A stretch of DNA of 64,000 nucleotides from Pararhizobium gei (GTDB lineage: Bacteria > Pseudomonadota > Alphaproteobacteria > Rhizobiales > Rhizobiaceae), in the NCBI RefSeq assembly GCF_029223885.1, contig NZ_CP119409.1, positions 1,576,001-1,640,000 of the forward strand. Reading direction: 5' to 3'. Of this stretch, positions 40,298 through 49,400 are shown in pieces. A program made the position numbers and the translations under genes. The notes below the pieces were generated by a model, which saw nothing but the letters and a program-made list of their open reading frames with translations, was not told the DNA's origin and ran no database searches. The first letter of the stretch is position 1. Every line of letters starts with the position of its first letter.

Positions 40298-40692
40298 ATG
40301 CGGCGTCGGCCCTGCAGAAAGCCATCTTCGAACGGCTGACCGGCGACAGCGCATTGATCGCGCTGGTCGGGGCGGAGGGGGTTCACGATCATCTCAAGGT
40401 GGGATCGCACCGGCCCGGTATATCCTTCGCCAGCCTGGAAAGCCGGGACGCCTCGACGGCGAGCGAAGCGGGCGAAGAGCATTTTTTGACGCTCGAGGTT
40501 CGCACCGGAGAAGGCGGCAACCGGGCAGCACAGGACATTGCGGCGCGGGTCCGGTTTCTTCTCGACGATGCCGATCTGGCGCTGGACGCTTTTGTTCTCG
40601 TCAGCCTTTTCCACCGGCGCACACGCACAGGCCGCGATGCCAAGGCCAAGGGGCACGGGGCGGAGATGCTGTTCCGGGCGGTGACGGAATAG
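40294..40692 (+). CDS. GTA tail terminator-like protein, DUF3168 (g8)
   Basis: 132 residues. SALQKAIFERLTGDSALIALVG and GVHDHLKVGSHRPGISF are the family start; DLALDAFVLVSLFHRRTRTGRDAKAKGHGAEMLFRAVTE the end. Expected at the head-proximal tip of the tail. The ATG overlapping g7 is chosen. Confidence 0.85.
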   Translation: MNAASALQKAIFERLTGDSALIALVGAEGVHDHLKVGSHRPGISFASLESRDASTASEAGEEHFLTLEVRTGEGGNRAAQDIAARVRFLLDDADLALDAFVLVSLFHRRTRTGRDAKAKGHGAEMLFRAVTE

Positions 40693-40719
40693 GCAGCCCT
40701 TCAGTCAGGGCAATCATTG

Positions 40720-40745
40720 GCGCTCCCCAGGGGGCGCTTTCATTT
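40720..40745 (+). terminator. Terminator-like hairpin between head and tail genes
   Basis: Stem GCGC-CCCC/GGGG-GCGC with one bulged T, followed by TTTCATTTTC. It may reduce expression of the tail operon relative to the head operon. Confidence 0.4.
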
Positions 40746-40762
40746 TCAGAAAGGATCGGGGC

Positions 40763-41170
40763 ATGGTGGCGCAGAAGGGAAAGGATCTTCTTTTGAAGAT
40801 CGACAATGGCGGCTCTTACGTGACGGTGGCGGGGCTGCGGTCCAAGCGGCTGGCGTTCAATGCCGAGACGGTTGATGCGACGGATGCGGAATCGGCCGGG
40901 CGCTGGCGCGAGCTGCTGGGCGGGGCCGGGGTGCAAAGGGCATCCGTTTCGGGTGCGGGGATCTTCAAGGACCAGGCATCGGACGCGCTGGTGCGGTCGG
41001 CCTTTTTCGGAGGAACGATCCTCAGCTGGCAGATCGTCATTCCGGATTTCGGGACGCTGACGGGGCCGTTCCAGCTAACGGCGCTCGAATATTCCGGGCA
41101 GCACAATGGCGAGGTTCTGTTCGAGACGGCGCTCGAATCCGCCGGCGCCCTGACATTCCAGGCGCTTTGA
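40763..41170 (+). CDS. GTA major tail (tube) protein (g9)
   Basis: 135 residues. GKDLLLKIDNGGSYVTVAGLRSKRLAFNAETVDATD opens the family; SGAGIFKDQASDALVR and LTGPFQLTALEYSGQHNGEVLFE follow. It polymerises into the tail tube. Intact. Confidence 0.9.
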   Translation: MVAQKGKDLLLKIDNGGSYVTVAGLRSKRLAFNAETVDATDAESAGRWRELLGGAGVQRASVSGAGIFKDQASDALVRSAFFGGTILSWQIVIPDFGTLTGPFQLTALEYSGQHNGEVLFETALESAGALTFQAL

Positions 41171-41172
41171 CC

Positions 41173-41526
41173 ATGGGCGAGCACAGGATGGCGACGGGCC
41201 GGGCCAACCGGCATCGCGGCGAGATCGAAGCCGTGATCGGCGGCGAGCGGCGGATTCTCTGCCTGACGCTCGGCAGTCTCGCCGAACTGGAGACTGCCTT
41301 TTCCGCCGACAATCTGGCAGACCTCGGCGCACGGTTTTCGCAAGGACGGCTGAAGGCGGCGGACATGATCCGCATCCTCAGCGCCGGCCTGCGCGGCGGC
41401 GGCAATCTCGTGGCCGACGAGGATGTCGCCGTGATGAGCGTCGAGGGTGGCATTGCCGGGCTGGCGCGGCTGACGGGGGAATTGCTCTCCGTCACCTTCG
41501 GCGGGGACGAACCACCAAACCCTTGA
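41173..41526 (+). CDS. GTA tail assembly chaperone (g10)
   Basis: 117 residues. RGEIEAVIGGERRILCLTLGSLAELETAF and GGIAGLARLTGELLSVTFGG fit the GTA TAC-type family. Guides tape measure assembly. The ATG is chosen over an upstream TTG inside g9's stop region. Confidence 0.8.
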   Translation: MGEHRMATGRANRHRGEIEAVIGGERRILCLTLGSLAELETAFSADNLADLGARFSQGRLKAADMIRILSAGLRGGGNLVADEDVAVMSVEGGIAGLARLTGELLSVTFGGDEPPNP

Positions 41527-41750
41527 GAGCCGCAGCGGGCGGGCAGGAGCCGACCGCCTTTCCCTGGGCGTCGGTGCTCCATGCCGGGCTCTGCCTGCTG
41601 CGGCTTCCTGCACGAGACTTCTGGGCGATGACGCCGCGCGAAATGCAGGCGGCGCTGGGCGGGCTGCGGCCGGCTGCGGCCGCGCCGGAACGGGCGGGGC
41701 TTGCGGCGCTGATGGCGGCGTTCCCGGATCGCGCCATTTCCACGAACTGA
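41523..41750 (+). CDS. GTA second tail assembly chaperone-like protein (g10.1)
   Basis: 75 residues from a TTG overlapping the g10 stop (TTGA). FPWASVLHAGLCLLRLPARDFWAMTPREMQAAL is the hallmark of the small phage TAC family next to g10. The rare start and overlap imply low, coupled translation. Confidence 0.8.
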   Translation: MRAAAGGQEPTAFPWASVLHAGLCLLRLPARDFWAMTPREMQAALGGLRPAAAAPERAGLAALMAAFPDRAISTN

Positions 41751-41761
41751 AGGAGGCAGAC

Positions 41762-42343
41762 ATGGACTTCGACGAAAGCCAGTTTTCTGCGGCGGCTGAC
41801 GATGCCGGGGCGCTGAAGGACGTGCTTGACGATCTGGAGCGGCGCTCCCGGTCCTTCGGTTCGGCGCTGACGGGGGCGCTTGCCTCGGCCACGCGCGGCG
41901 GCAAGGGTCTGGAGGACGTGCTGCGCAGCGCCGGCCTGCGGCTGACGGACATCGCGCTTTCGGCGGGGCTGAAACCCCTGGAGGGGTTGCTCGGATCGGC
42001 GATCTCGGGACTGGCCGGCAGCCTTGGCGGTGCGACGGGTTTCGCCAATGGCGGCGTGCCGGGCAGGGTGACGCCCTTTGCCGCCGGCGGCGTGGTTTCG
42101 ATGCCTACCTATTTTCCGATGGGTGGCCAGGTGGGGCTGATGGGCGAGGCGGGATCGGAGGCGATCCTGCCCTTGAAACGCGGCTCGGACGGGGCGCTGG
42201 GTGTTGCGGCTTCGGGCGGCGGTCAGCCTGTGAACGTCGTGTTCAACGTGACGGCAAACGATGCGTCGAGTTTTCGCAAGTCGGAGGGGCAGATTGCCGC
42301 GATGTTGACGCGGACGGTGGGACGGGGGCGGCGGGGGGTGTGA
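41762..42343 (+). CDS. GTA tape measure-like protein (g11)
   Basis: 193 residues, short as in GTA clusters. Helical N-terminus, then Gly-rich FANGGVPGRVTPFAAGGVVSMP and GLMGEAGSEAILPLKRG, the C-terminal signature of the family. Sets tail length and lies in the tail lumen. Complete; the cargo insertion starts after its stop. Confidence 0.8.
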   Translation: MDFDESQFSAAADDAGALKDVLDDLERRSRSFGSALTGALASATRGGKGLEDVLRSAGLRLTDIALSAGLKPLEGLLGSAISGLAGSLGGATGFANGGVPGRVTPFAAGGVVSMPTYFPMGGQVGLMGEAGSEAILPLKRGSDGALGVAASGGGQPVNVVFNVTANDASSFRKSEGQIAAMLTRTVGRGRRGV

Positions 42344-42460
42344 GGGGAGTGCCTCACCCCGACATCATGGGATCACGCTGCGGAGTGATGATCAGAATGA
42401 CGACATTGCAATGTTGGGAAAAGTGCCATATCGATTTAGCGAAATAATAATGGACCTAAA

Positions 42461-43279
42461 ATGGCAACTTCGACGCGACCCAAGGACCTTCCTGACTATA
42501 AAAAGCCGCCTTTGAATGAGGTGGTTCTGGGGGTACAGTTCCCCCCTGTTGAAGGCTACCAGCACATTTTCGCTGGTGATGTCTGGCGGCTCTATAAGCA
42601 CGCCTATCCTGTCGTTTCGGAAAATCCCCCGCTTCCACCCACGTTTGAAACGTTTGGTCCACCCGGCACCCAGCAGATATCGTTCAACATCGGAAACGGC
42701 ACTCAACACAGTCGATACTGGTTTTTGACGACGGATAAGCATGAACTGATTCAATTCCAGAACGACCGGCTATTGCATAATTGGAGGAAGATTGGGCCAG
42801 CCGGAGAGTACCCGCGCTTTGAAGTGCTCCTAGCTAAATTCCAAACCGAGTTGATGCAACTATCGGATTATTTTCGTGCGCTGTCACCAACGGGTAAGAG
42901 CTTAGTATGCAACCAAGTTGAAGTGACATACACCAACCACGTCGCTGCTGGCGCCGGTTCGAATTTTGATCCTTCCAGCTCTTTACAAATATTTGATTTC
43001 AGAGACCAATCTCCGACAGATATGAACGCAGTATATCGAAAAATACTTACAAAACCAGATGGCTCACCTTACGCAAGGTTGATTTGTGAAGTTATTTCTG
43101 CAATCGACTATAAAGGTGACAGCATTGCGATTCTTCAATTTTCCGTTCGTGGTAGCCCTAGCGTCGGCACCCCTGGAAATGTGATGGAATTTATGCGCGA
43201 GGCTAGGATTACAATTGTAAACGAATTTACACATATAACATCAGCCGCCGCACATAAAACTTGGGAGAGAATTTCGTGA
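42461..43279 (+). CDS. TIGR04255 family protein (cargo operon, gene 1)
   Basis: 272 residues. PPLNEVVLGVQFPPVEGYQHIFAGDVWRLY and YWFLTTDKHELIQFQNDRLLHNWRK are the hallmarks of the TIGR04255 family, whose function is unknown. Codons and base content are clearly AT-richer than the GTA genes on both sides, a sign of separate origin. First of three overlapping genes. Confidence 0.75.
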   Translation: MATSTRPKDLPDYKKPPLNEVVLGVQFPPVEGYQHIFAGDVWRLYKHAYPVVSENPPLPPTFETFGPPGTQQISFNIGNGTQHSRYWFLTTDKHELIQFQNDRLLHNWRKIGPAGEYPRFEVLLAKFQTELMQLSDYFRALSPTGKSLVCNQVEVTYTNHVAAGAGSNFDPSSSLQIFDFRDQSPTDMNAVYRKILTKPDGSPYARLICEVISAIDYKGDSIAILQFSVRGSPSVGTPGNVMEFMREARITIVNEFTHITSAAAHKTWERIS

Positions 43280-43776
43280 TAGCCGCCGCATCGTTATCGA
43301 CGTCACCCGAAGAAAAATTCTCGCAGATTAGCACCACCACCGATCTTGGTGGCGCTACGATCAAGCGTATCCCTGCGAAACGCGTTTTGAATATATCCAG
43401 CTTGCCTTGGCACGATCGATTCGTGGAACGCGTTGAAAAACTGATTCGCCTGCCGAGAGGTTGGAACGGTTACGGCGCGGGTCCAGTTTCGTTTCATTGT
43501 GCGAACTTCGCAATGTCTCTGATATCTTCCGCGTGTCCGCATGATACCCAAGAGCCTCAGGTCGTTCCTGGCGCCAACGGCGACCTGCAGATAGAGTGGC
43601 ATTCGCTCGAATATGACATCGAAATTCATATCCGAGCTCCCTTCGATGTCTTGGCTACCAGATATGGCCCCAACGACCTTTGCGAAGAGACGGTTTTGTC
43701 CAATGAATTCACCGTTGTTGCCGAATGGCTGAACGAACTGGAGAATGCAGTTGCCGCTCGCGCCACCGCCGCTTGA
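43276..43776 (+). CDS. Unknown protein with LPRGWNGYGA motif (cargo operon, gene 2)
   Basis: 166 residues from a GTG overlapping the stop of gene 1 (GTGA). Conserved-looking blocks: EKLIRLPRGWNGYGAGPVS near residues 55-73, VVPGANGDLQIEWHS near 97-111, and an acidic C-terminus. I have seen such a motif in uncharacterised proteins but cannot name the family. No signal peptide or membrane segment. Confidence 0.65.
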   Translation: MIAAASLSTSPEEKFSQISTTTDLGGATIKRIPAKRVLNISSLPWHDRFVERVEKLIRLPRGWNGYGAGPVSFHCANFAMSLISSACPHDTQEPQVVPGANGDLQIEWHSLEYDIEIHIRAPFDVLATRYGPNDLCEETVLSNEFTVVAEWLNELENAVAARATAA

Positions 43777-44182
43777 TGAAAACGGACATGTTAAGATTCA
43801 CGATCATGACGAAATCTTGGGGCAGCACGGGGTTCTTAGGCGGATTTCGCCTTACCACCTAGTTGATGACGAAAAGGCCCCGGAAGGTCGTCGGGTCTCT
43901 TCCGCGGCCTTCCAGGCGTCTAGCGGTGAAAATGGCGGGATGTCTGTCGACCTAGAAAACTCGATAATTGAAAGCGGTCAAAATCCTCAAGTTTACGTGC
44001 TTCAACCGCCATTTATTGGGGCGGTCAGATTTACCGCGGCTTTTTTAAGAGGGATCGGTTTTTCTGTGGGCTATGATCCAGTGCCCACCAACCCCCACCA
44101 CGGCGAAGTTTGGGGGGCGTTCACGGGTTCACAAAAAAAGCAGCTGGTTGCCAACGCAGCTATCTATGTGGTTCCTCGCTAG
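43745..44182 (+). CDS. Unknown protein (cargo operon, gene 3)
   Basis: 145 residues, overlapping gene 2 by 32 bases if the first ATG is used. Blocks VLRRISPYHLVDDEKAPEG, RRVSSAAFQ, GMSVDLENSI and VPTNPHHGEVWG are visible; no named family. Overlaps link the three genes into one operon. Enzyme or binding role unknown. Confidence 0.6.
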   Translation: MQLPLAPPPLDENGHVKIHDHDEILGQHGVLRRISPYHLVDDEKAPEGRRVSSAAFQASSGENGGMSVDLENSIIESGQNPQVYVLQPPFIGAVRFTAAFLRGIGFSVGYDPVPTNPHHGEVWGAFTGSQKKQLVANAAIYVVPR

Positions 44183-44489
44183 CTTTATTAATCAGTTGAT
44201 ATGTGAGTGGTAACCGAACCAGGAACATACTCCACAGCTTCCGTATCAGCCCGGATTCTAGTGACTTGATGGTGCGCTGAACCGCATCCGGACAGATCGT
44301 CAACGGATACTGGTTACCGGGAAATTTCACCTGCAGAAAGCGGTTGTTTCGCTCTACACGTCTTGGCGCGAACAAGAACATCAGCGCTCCCCCGAAAAGG
44401 TGCCCGATAGGGCAGATGAGGGTACCACTGCCGATCGCGCAGCAATCCCTGAGCACTCACCACCCCCACATACACACAGAGAAAACACC
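44183..44489. other. Spacer between cargo operon and g12, no clear gene
   Basis: A minus-strand frame of 98 codons (44160-44456) exists, but it has no good ribosome binding site and overlaps the end of gene 3, so I do not call it. The right boundary of the inserted DNA probably lies here; no repeat matching the left side (42344-42460) was found. Confidence 0.4.
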
Positions 44490-45131
44490 ATGCCGACAGG
44501 ATTTCATGACGTCCGGTTTCCGCTGCGGCTTGCGCTGGGCACGAGCGGGGGGCCGGTGAGGCGGACGGATATTGTCGGCCTTTCGAACGGGCGGGAGAAC
44601 CGCAACCGGCGCTGGCGGGATGCGCGGCGGCAGTATGATGCGGGGTCGGGGATCAAGTCGGTCGCTGATCTCTATGCGGTCGTCGCGTTTTTCGAGGCGC
44701 GGGCGGGGCAGGTCTATGGGTTTCGTTTTCGCGATCCGCTGGATTGCCGGTCCTGCCCGCCTGGGGAAAGTGTCACGGCGAGCGATCAGTTGATCGGCAC
44801 AGGCGACGGTGCCAAGGCGACGTTTCAGCTGATCAAGACCTATGGCGATGCGGGCGGCGCGACCATTCGCGAGATCGTGAAGCCGGTGGCGGGAACAGTC
44901 GTCGTGTCGGTGGGCGGTGTGGCGGCGGCGCCCGCGGATTTTGCGGTCGATGCAATGACCGGCACGGTGACCTTCCTGCCTGCGAAAATTCCGGCCAGCG
45001 GGGCGGCGGTCAGGGCGGGCTACGAATTCGACGTTCCCGTGCGGTTCGATACCGACCGGATCGATGTCGATCTGGTGCAGTTCGAGGCGGGGCGCATTCC
45101 CTCGATTCCTTTGGTGGAGATAAAGCCATGA
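44490..45131 (+). CDS. GTA distal tail protein, DUF2460 (g12)
   Basis: 213 residues. FHDVRFPLRLALGTSGGPVRRTDIVGLSNG and the RRYDAG-like RRQYDAGSGIKSVADLYAVVAFFEARAGQVYGFRFRD pattern fit DUF2460. Forms the distal tail ring. The ATG before TGFHDV is chosen; longer frames are not conserved. Confidence 0.85.
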   Translation: MPTGFHDVRFPLRLALGTSGGPVRRTDIVGLSNGRENRNRRWRDARRQYDAGSGIKSVADLYAVVAFFEARAGQVYGFRFRDPLDCRSCPPGESVTASDQLIGTGDGAKATFQLIKTYGDAGGATIREIVKPVAGTVVVSVGGVAAAPADFAVDAMTGTVTFLPAKIPASGAAVRAGYEFDVPVRFDTDRIDVDLVQFEAGRIPSIPLVEIKP

Positions 45132-46018
45132 AGACGCTTCCGGCGGCGCTTGCGGAGCATCTCGCCGGCGATGCGACGAGCATCTGCCAATGCTGGCGGG
45201 TGACGCGGCGCGATGGCGTCGTGCTTGGGTTCACCGAGCATGATCATGACCTGTCTTTTGGCGGCACCGATTTTCTAGCGGAAAGCGGGTTTCAAGCCTC
45301 GGACAGCGAGGCGGGGAGCGGGTTGTCGGTCGAGGCCGGCGACGTTACCGGCGGTTTTTCGAGCGAGACGATCGGCGAGGCCGATATGCTGGCCGGGCTG
45401 TATGACGGCGCACGCGTCGAGGTGTTTCAGGTGAACTGGCAGGCGCCGGAGGAGCATGTGCTGCTGCGTGTCCAGGAAATTGGCGACGTCGTGCGGGCCG
45501 GCGGGGCTTTTCGCGCGGAATTGCGGCGGATGACGCACAGGCTGGAGCAGGTCCAGGGCCGGATTTACGGGCGGCGGTGTGACGCGATGCTGGGCGACGG
45601 GCGATGCGGGGTCGATCTCGAAAATCCGGCACTGCATGCCGAAGGCGTGGTGACGGAGGTGCTTGGGGAGACGCTGATCCGCGTTTCGGGTCTCGGTGCG
45701 GCTGTGTCCGGGTTCTTTCGCTACGGCGCGCTGCGGTTTACCGACGGCGCGAATGCGGGACAGGCTTGCGATATCGAAGATCACCGGCAGGACGGTGCGG
45801 CGGTGACGCTGTCGCTCTGGCTGCCGCCGCCTTTGCCGCTGGCTGCCGGCGACGCGTTCATGGTGACTGCCGGATGCGACAAGCGGTTTGCCACCTGCGG
45901 TGAGAAATTCGCCAATGTCCTGAATTTTCAAGGGTTTCCGCATATGCCGGGGACGGATTTCGCCTATGGCTATGCGGATGGGGAGACAGTGCATGACGGG
46001 CGGCCGCTTTATGTGTGA
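45128..46018 (+). CDS. GTA hub protein, DUF2163 (g13)
   Basis: 296 residues. LAGDATSICQCWRVTRRDGVVLGFTEHDHDL opens the family, and the C-terminal Cys-rich part (GRRCDAMLGDGRCGVD, then AGCDKRFATCGEKFANVLNFQGFPHMPG) fits phage BR0599/DUF2163 hubs, which in RcGTA bind an iron-sulfur cluster. Overlaps g12 by 4 bases. Confidence 0.9.
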   Translation: MKTLPAALAEHLAGDATSICQCWRVTRRDGVVLGFTEHDHDLSFGGTDFLAESGFQASDSEAGSGLSVEAGDVTGGFSSETIGEADMLAGLYDGARVEVFQVNWQAPEEHVLLRVQEIGDVVRAGGAFRAELRRMTHRLEQVQGRIYGRRCDAMLGDGRCGVDLENPALHAEGVVTEVLGETLIRVSGLGAAVSGFFRYGALRFTDGANAGQACDIEDHRQDGAAVTLSLWLPPPLPLAAGDAFMVTAGCDKRFATCGEKFANVLNFQGFPHMPGTDFAYGYADGETVHDGRPLYV

Positions 46019-46463
46019 GGGCGGAGGGTCTGCTTTCGCCGGCCGGGTCGTGGCTCAGGCGCGGACATGGATCGGGACGCCGTATCGGCATCAGGCGAGC
46101 CTGAAGGCCGTCGGATGCGATTGCCTGGGGCTGGTGCGGGGTGTCTGGCGGGATGTCTATGGCGAAGAGCCGGAGCAGCCGCCGGCTTACCAGCCCGACT
46201 GGGCCGAGCGCAGCGGCGACGACCGGATGCGGGACGCAGCGCTGCGGCATTTCGGGGCGGCAATCGATCCGGCGGCGATGCAGCCGGGCGATGTAATCCT
46301 GTTTCGGTGGCGGCCGGGCCTGCCGGCCAAGCATGCCGGTATTCTGAGTGCGCCCGAGCGGTTCATCCACGCCTATGAGCAGGCGTCTGTGATTGAATCG
46401 GCGCTGGTGCCGTCCTGGCGGCGGCGGATCGCCGGTGTTTTCCGTTTTCCCGAAAAGGTCTGA
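45993..46463 (+). CDS. GTA cell-wall peptidase, NlpC/P60 (g14)
   Basis: 156 residues. VGCDCLGLVRGVW carries the catalytic Cys, and KHAGILSAPERFIHAYE the catalytic His. Cuts peptidoglycan during DNA delivery. It overlaps g13 by 26 bases. Confidence 0.9.
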   Translation: MTGGRFMCEGGGSAFAGRVVAQARTWIGTPYRHQASLKAVGCDCLGLVRGVWRDVYGEEPEQPPAYQPDWAERSGDDRMRDAALRHFGAAIDPAAMQPGDVILFRWRPGLPAKHAGILSAPERFIHAYEQASVIESALVPSWRRRIAGVFRFPEKV

Positions 46464-46468
46464 CGCGC

Positions 46469-49400
46469 ATGGCAACCCTTCTTCTGCAGGCGGCGGGTGC
46501 GGCACTTGGCGGCATCTTCGGGCCGGTCGGCGCGATCGTTGGCCGTGCGGCCGGCGCCCTGGCCGGTTCCGTCATCGATCGCTCGATCATCAACAGCACC
46601 AAGACCATTTCCGGTGCGCGGCTGGGGGATGCGCGCATCACCGGGGCTGACGAGGGGACAGCGATCACGCGCGCCTATGGCACGGTGCGGATCGGCGGGA
46701 CGCTGATCTGGGCGACGCGGTTCGAGGAGGAGGTGCGTGTCGAGCGGCAGGGCGGCAAGGCGAGCGGGCCGAGGGTCGAGACTTTTCGGTACTATGCAAA
46801 TTTCGCGCTGGGCATCTGCGAGGGCGAGATCGCCTGCGTGCGGCGGGTCTGGGCCGATGGCCGCGAGATCGACCTGAGCGATATCGAGATGCGGCTCTAT
46901 CGCGGGACGCAGGATCAAATGCCCGATCCCTTGATAGAGGCCAAGCAAGGCGTGGGAAAGGCGCCTGCCTATCGCGGGCTCGCCTATGCGGTTTTCGAGC
47001 GGCTGCCGCTGGACGGATACGGCAATCGCATTCCGCTCATCCAGTTCGAGGTGCTGCGGCCAGTCGGGCGGCTGGAAAACATGATCCGGGCGGTGACGAT
47101 CATCCCCGGATCGACGGAGCATGGCTATGATCCTGAGGTCGTCAAGGAGGAGACGGGGGCGGGCGCGCGCCGGCTGATCAACCGCAATGTCTTCCATGGA
47201 TCGTCCGACTGGCAGGCGTCCATCGACGAATTGCAGGCGCTTTGCCCCAGTCTCGAAAGGGTGGCGCTCGTCGTTTCCTGGTTCGGCACCGATCTGAGGG
47301 CAGGCCAATGCCGGATCGTGCCCGGTGTCGAAACAGCGCATCGCGACGGCGAGAGCCGGCAATGGTCGGTGTCGGGACTGTCCCGCGCCGACGCGCTGCT
47401 CGTCAGCCAGAACGGTGGCGGGCCGGCCTATGGCGGGACGCCAAGCGATGCAAGCGTGGTGGCGGCGATCGCCGACCTCAAGTCAAGGGGACTGAAGGTC
47501 TATCTCTATCCCTTCGTGATGATGGACATACCCGCCGACAACACTTTGCCCGATCCCTATGGCGGGACCGGACAGCCGGCCTATCCCTGGCGCGGCCGCA
47601 TCACGTCGCATCCGGCGCCCGGACGGCCCGGCACGGCCGACAAGACGGCTGCGGCGCGGACGCAGGTGGAGGAATTTTGCGGGAGTGCGGAGGCCGGGGA
47701 TTTTTCCGTGTTCGGGACGTCCGTGACCTCGTCTGCCGAGGACGAGGGCTACCGGCGGCTCGTGCTGCATTATGCGCTTCTCAGTGCCGCGGCTGGAGGG
47801 GTTGACGGATTTATCATCGGTTCGGAACTGCGGGGACTGACACGGCTGCGCGACGGCGCGGGCGCGTTTCCCTTTGTCGAGCAACTGGTGTCGCTGGCGG
47901 GCGATGTCCGCGCGATCCTGGGACCTGAAACCAAGCTGACCTATGGCGCGGACTGGAGCGAGTATTTCGGTTATCATCCGCAGGATGGAACGAGTGAGGT
48001 TCACTACAATCTCGATCCGCTCTGGGCGTCGCCCGATATCGACGCTGTCGGCATCGACAATTACATGCCGCTGTCGGACTGGCGCGACGGCGACCTGTCC
48101 CTCGGCAACCCGGACGCGTTCCGGCTGGCAGAGGACCGGGATGCCATGGGTTCCATGGTCATGGCCGGCGAAGGCTATGACTGGTTCTACGCCAGCGAGG
48201 CGGATCGCCGGACACGCATGCGCACGCCGATCACTGACGGGCTTGCGGCAAAGCCCTGGGTCTACCGCTACAAGGATCTCGCGAGCTGGTGGGGACAGGC
48301 GCACCGCAACCGGACCGGCGGTGTGGAACAGCCGGTTTCAACGGCCTGGGTGCCGGGGTCGAAACCGATCTGGTTCACGGAAATCGGCTGCCCGGCGATC
48401 GACAAGGGCGCAAACCAGCCGAATGTCTTCACCGATCCGAAATCCTCCGAAACGGCCATGCCCTATTTTTCTGGCGGCGCCCGCAGCGACGCGATGCAGC
48501 GGCGGTTCCTCGAGGCGCAGCATGCTTACTGGCAGGCATCCGGCGCGCCGGATTGTCTGGACGCGGACCATATGTTCGTCTGGACCTGGGACGCCCGGCC
48601 GCTGCCGGCTTTTCCGCAGAATACGGCTTTGTGGTCGGATGGCGTCAACTGGCAGACCGGACACTGGCTGAACGGACGGCTGGGCGCTTCGACCGCCGCG
48701 GATGTGATCGCGGCTGTGCTTGCCGATCACGGTTTCGAGGCGGGCGATACCAGCCTCGTCGGCGGAGATCTGGCCGGCTATGTGCAGTCCGAACAGGCCT
48801 CGGCGCGGGATGTGCTGGAACCGCTGATGGCGGCCTTGCAGATTGACGCGGTGGAAGACGGCGGACTGCTGCTGTTCCGGTCGCGGATGAAGCTGGCATC
48901 GCCGCCCAGCATCCTGCCGGTGCTTGCCGATCTTCCGGACCAGTCGATGTTTGAAGAAATGCGCGGTCATGACAGCGATTTCGGCAGCGAAGCGATTCTC
49001 GATCACCTCGATCCATCGAACAGCTACGAGCGTGCGACGGCCCGGTCGCGCCGGGTGTCGGCGGGTAGCGACCGTGTGGTGCGGCTTTCAATACCCGGCG
49101 TGATCGATGAGGCGGCCGCGCAATCGGCGACGGAGGATGCGTTGCGCGACCATCAGGCAGGCAGGCGCAGTGTCCGGTTCTCGCTGTCTCCGGCGATGAT
49201 CGGGATAGAGCCGGGGGACGTGATCGCGCTGGATGACGGTCCCAAGGGACCCTTCATCGTCAGCCGGATCGAGGATGGCGCGGTTCGATCGATCGAGGCG
49301 CGCGCCTTCGTTTCGTCGGGTACGGGCCAGTATGCCGCACTGCCCCGTCCGGCCGAGCCGCCGCGTCTGCCCTCATCGGGATTTTCACCGGTTGTGCATC

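Noticed and set aside
42350..42380. Terminator after g11
   Set aside because: A stem TGAGG/CCTCA with GC extension exists but no T tract follows.
44160..44456. 98-codon minus-strand frame in the g12 leader
   Set aside because: No good ribosome binding site, overlaps the end of the cargo operon and shows no recognisable motif.
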